A stretch of DNA of 64,000 bases. It comes from an uncultured Bacteroidales bacterium (GTDB lineage: Bacteria; Bacteroidota; Bacteroidia; Bacteroidales; Paludibacteraceae). The stretch covers positions 38,451-102,450 of the forward strand of contig CAMEKM010000003.1 in assembly GCA_945921355.1 (NCBI GenBank), read 5' to 3'. Shown here in pieces: positions 63,201 through 64,000 of this stretch. Both the position numbers and the translations under genes were made by a program. Positions within the stretch are counted from its first letter, which is position 1; each line of letters starts with the position of its first letter. The notes below the pieces were generated by a model. It was not told the origin of the DNA and ran no database searches. It was given only the letters and a program-made list of their open reading frames with translations.

Positions 63201-63318
63201 TATAGATAATCGAAATCTCGCCATCGTATCCTTGCTGTATGATACTGGGAACTGTTGTCACTTGTGCCATCACCATTGTTGTGAAGACAAGCAAAAGCAA
63301 TAAGGTCAATTTTCTCAT
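60271..63318 (-). CDS. Secreted GH13 alpha-amylase-like protein with T9SS sorting domain
   Basis: Exported protein of 1015 residues, started at ATG 63318 (MRKLTLLLLLVFTTMVMAQ, a signal peptide). N-terminal beta-rich carbohydrate-binding and Ig-like modules (about 20-470) precede a GH13 barrel. Its conserved regions are DMVFNHATG (near 570), GFRLDLSHG with the nucleophile Asp (near 640), ILEHWGD with the acid Glu (near 680) and ESHDEE (near 736). The C-terminus is a type IX secretion sorting domain (YSVSGQAV, GMYLIQLEKNGQRVTKKVIR). It degrades alpha-glucans at the surface or outside the cell. Substrate may be starch or glycogen. Confidence 0.92.
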   Translation of the reverse strand: MRKLTLLLLLVFTTMVMAQVTTVPSIIQQGYDGEISIIYNPNEGSGDMEGATECYAHTGLITAASSGDGDWKNVVEDWRKNTAKTQLTKDGANWKLVIPNIYEFYNCPTTTEIKKLAFVFHDGPSGSKEGKSAEGTDIFVELAEKGLAVSITNAIPEISKLNDKLTLHCVATESASLSLTVNGTEIANGEGTELKVDYTLETVGDYRFEFTATKGNEVKSTSIQTCVVSAPEQAARPEGIDMGIYYDDNDPTKVTLATFAASKHVNTEMKTITLKAKLPAHWTDSITAWVWVEGGDSKVVIPEQDGEWYIVSDSCTQLNVIFRNGTDWNGNKNQTVDIVLTSDAVLEFTQSGDSKAEYTVIEMQPTVYASAQHVFVVGDFNDWKLSNKYQMKQDGNYFWLEISGLTPQQEYAMQYVVVRADGVVKKISDLYSEKVLHKDDQWEPKKVDPTLMDYPAQGDGYVTVIETDKPKYQWSDATLNFKRPDKNNLVIYEAWVYDHTVTRDIKGMTDRMFYYKDMGINAIELMPVCEFDGNLNWGYSPNHYFALDKAYGTPEQFKEFVDSCHATGIAVILDMVFNHATGLNPMNKLYPYGDDLKYNPWFNVTAPHGDNVYEDWNHDFEPAHQMFIRVLQYWLTEYKVDGFRLDLSHGLCGAMGGTSVRNIKDYYEKGVKAVSPDAYMILEHWGDNCDNDRKELIKEGMLCWDNTVEAYYASAKGSTGSSFSNANRDGYVSYCESHDEERSFFHAKQFGMGDLKTNDQARIARVPLNMAFLTLLNGPQMFYHFAEFGFDYSKWQNAEGKWGNDDGGNAPYGMQNVSNENYKMQAKARTETWLGEGAWRTEAFHKVGQAIQLRTRLLPEVFAGNPTKVDIGSGKIVRTIQWGEHVFVAGNFSATDAKEVTIPAGKWYNYYEQIEQTETTVTLAPGALMILTGVPHELPKMRPHYAFDTDVENVFVPENTMDMLPPYNATIYSVSGQAVSVQYNVNQVNMNGLNDGMYLIQLEKNGQRVTKKVIR

Positions 63319-63358
63319 ATAATTTATGTAATTATTTATGAATACACATTTCAGCTCG

Positions 63359-63390
63359 CAAAAGTACAAAAAATTTATGAAATACGCAAC
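63359..63390 (-). promoter_or_regulatory. Amylase promoter
   Basis: Minus-strand GTTG (63390-63387) and TACTTTTG (63366-63359), spacer 20 bp, 40 bp before the ATG. Confidence 0.75.
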
Positions 63391-63415
63391 CTTCTCAGCG
63401 TTTTTTATACAAACT

Positions 63416-63447
63416 CTTGCATATTTGCAAAAAAACACCTACCTTTG
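63416..63447 (+). promoter_or_regulatory. mnmA promoter
   Basis: CTTG (63416-63419) and TACCTTTG (63440-63447), spacer 20 bp. Confidence 0.8.
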
Positions 63448-63455
63448 CACCGCAA

Positions 63456-63476
63456 ATTGTAAACTATCAATTGTCA
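63456..63476. repeat. Heptad array in the mnmA leader
   Basis: 7-bp units ATTGTAA, ACTATCA, ATTGTCA, ending 1 bp before the mnmA ATG; the words resemble those inside pepP. Confidence 0.65.
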
Positions 63477-63477
63477 A

Positions 63478-64000
63478 ATGAGCAAACGTGTACTTATTGG
63501 CATGTCGGGGGGAATTGACTCCACTGTGGCGGCTATCTTGCTTCTGGAGCAGGGATATGAATTGGTAGGTGCCACCTTCCGCACTTTCGACTCTATCAAA
63601 GAATCCTGTCTGGCTAAGGAGAAAGGTTGTTGTTCGGTAGAGAGCATCATGGAAGCCCAACGCATGGCTGCCACATTAGGTTTTGAACACCATATCTTGG
63701 ATTTTCGCAGCACCTTCCGCGAACATATCATAGATAACTTCGTGCACGAGTACGCATGCGGACGAACGCCCAACCCTTGTGTATTGTGCAACTCACACAT
63801 CAAATGGGGCAAACTCATCCAAGCAGCCGAACTATACAACTGCGACTATATCGCCACCGGACACTACGCACAGATCGCCGAACATCGAGGACATCTCTAC
63901 CTCAAAAACGCTGTGGATACGCACAAAGACCAAACATACTTCCTCTGGATGCTCACCGAAGACAACCTACGCAAAACCATCTTCCCCCTCGGTGGACTTA
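63478..64000 (+). CDS. mnmA: tRNA 2-thiouridylase MnmA (partial, runs off the window end)
   Basis: First 174 residues of the tRNA-specific 2-thiouridylase. VLIGMSGGIDSTVAA is the PP-loop, TPNPCVLCNSHIKWG holds the first active cysteine, and YIATGHYAQI and KDQTYFLWML are signatures. The usual PP-loop SGGVDS is SGGIDS here. It acts on the same wobble uridine as MnmE (30993-32354). Confidence 0.95.
   Translation, partial: MSKRVLIGMSGGIDSTVAAILLLEQGYELVGATFRTFDSIKESCLAKEKGCCSVESIMEAQRMAATLGFEHHILDFRSTFREHIIDNFVHEYACGRTPNPCVLCNSHIKWGKLIQAAELYNCDYIATGHYAQIAEHRGHLYLKNAVDTHKDQTYFLWMLTEDNLRKTIFPLGGL

Noticed and set aside
1..64000. tRNA or rRNA genes
   Set aside because: No T-loop/anticodon-like arrangement or rRNA signature was recognised in the intergenic regions; a covariance search would settle it.

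Overview
The window is a chromosomal piece of a Bacteroidota member, most likely order Bacteroidales. The evidence is consistent promoters of the Bacteroidetes type (TTTG, 20 bp, TAnnTTTG), a secreted alpha-amylase ending in a type IX secretion sorting domain, a Kdo-activating enzyme implying Gram-negative LPS, and typical housekeeping neighbours. No rRNA, tRNA, CRISPR array or intact transposase was found.

Region 1 (1-6.2 kb, plus strand): the last codons of a short-chain dehydrogenase, two UDP-sugar dehydrogenases (TviB/WbpO type and Ugd), a UbiA-type prenyltransferase directly followed by a radical SAM protein, ferritin, and a thioredoxin-fold lipoprotein. It ends at a perfect 44-nt palindromic terminator shared with the opposite strand.

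Region 2 (29.8 down to 6.2 kb, minus strand) is the centrepiece: a tightly packed surface-polysaccharide locus running from rmlA to ftsY. The distal half (29.8-16.8 kb) holds rmlA/rmlC/rmlD (dTDP-L-rhamnose), the three genes for UDP-L-FucNAc, three glycosyltransferases, a Wzx flippase, a Wzy-type polymerase and a pyruvyltransferase. A second promoter at 16.74 kb starts the proximal half, which combines a PglF/PglE/PglD/PglC set (4-amino-sugar synthesis and priming) with a miniature acyl-assembly line: two acyl carrier proteins, an AMP-forming ligase, a KAS III-like synthase and two ketoreductases. I infer that this line builds a hydroxylated short acyl group placed on the 4-amino sugar. The sugar set resembles the O-antigen reported for Flavobacterium psychrophilum (rhamnose, FucNAc and a Qui2NAc4N bearing dihydroxyhexanoyl). 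ftsY is the last gene of this unit.

Region 3 (30.2-44.5 kb, plus strand) is mostly housekeeping: prmA, mnmE, a small lipoprotein, yicC, an ABC-F ATPase, pheT, bcp, nadC, an aminopeptidase P, a long-chain acyl-CoA ligase and an NhaC-family antiporter. Between pheT and bcp lie two tiny ORFs, one of which looks like a collapsed purN.

Region 4 (44.6-49.1 kb) is a decayed or accessory stretch: two broken DUF4143-type ATPase genes, an LTA-synthase-like membrane sulfatase, and a strong candidate structured non-coding RNA of about 295 nt with its own promoter and terminator.

Region 5 (49.1-64 kb): deoD, a PCMD-type secreted protein, then on the minus strand wbpB/wlbA, two wza-like lipoproteins, a wzc-type tyrosine kinase and kdsB (a capsule/LPS export operon), then a 2-hydroxyacid dehydrogenase, pepT, gcvT, the alpha-amylase, and the start of mnmA.

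Two patterns cut across the annotation. First, at least eighteen short arrays of degenerate 7-bp (sometimes 8-bp) repeats with different sequences sit at gene junctions, often containing stop or start codons, and inside conserved genes (mnmE, pheT, ABC-F, pepP, kdsB, the 2-hydroxyacid dehydrogenase, rmlC). Second, a 66-bp array of six 11-bp TACGTA-centred units lies between the divergent rmlA and prmA promoters.
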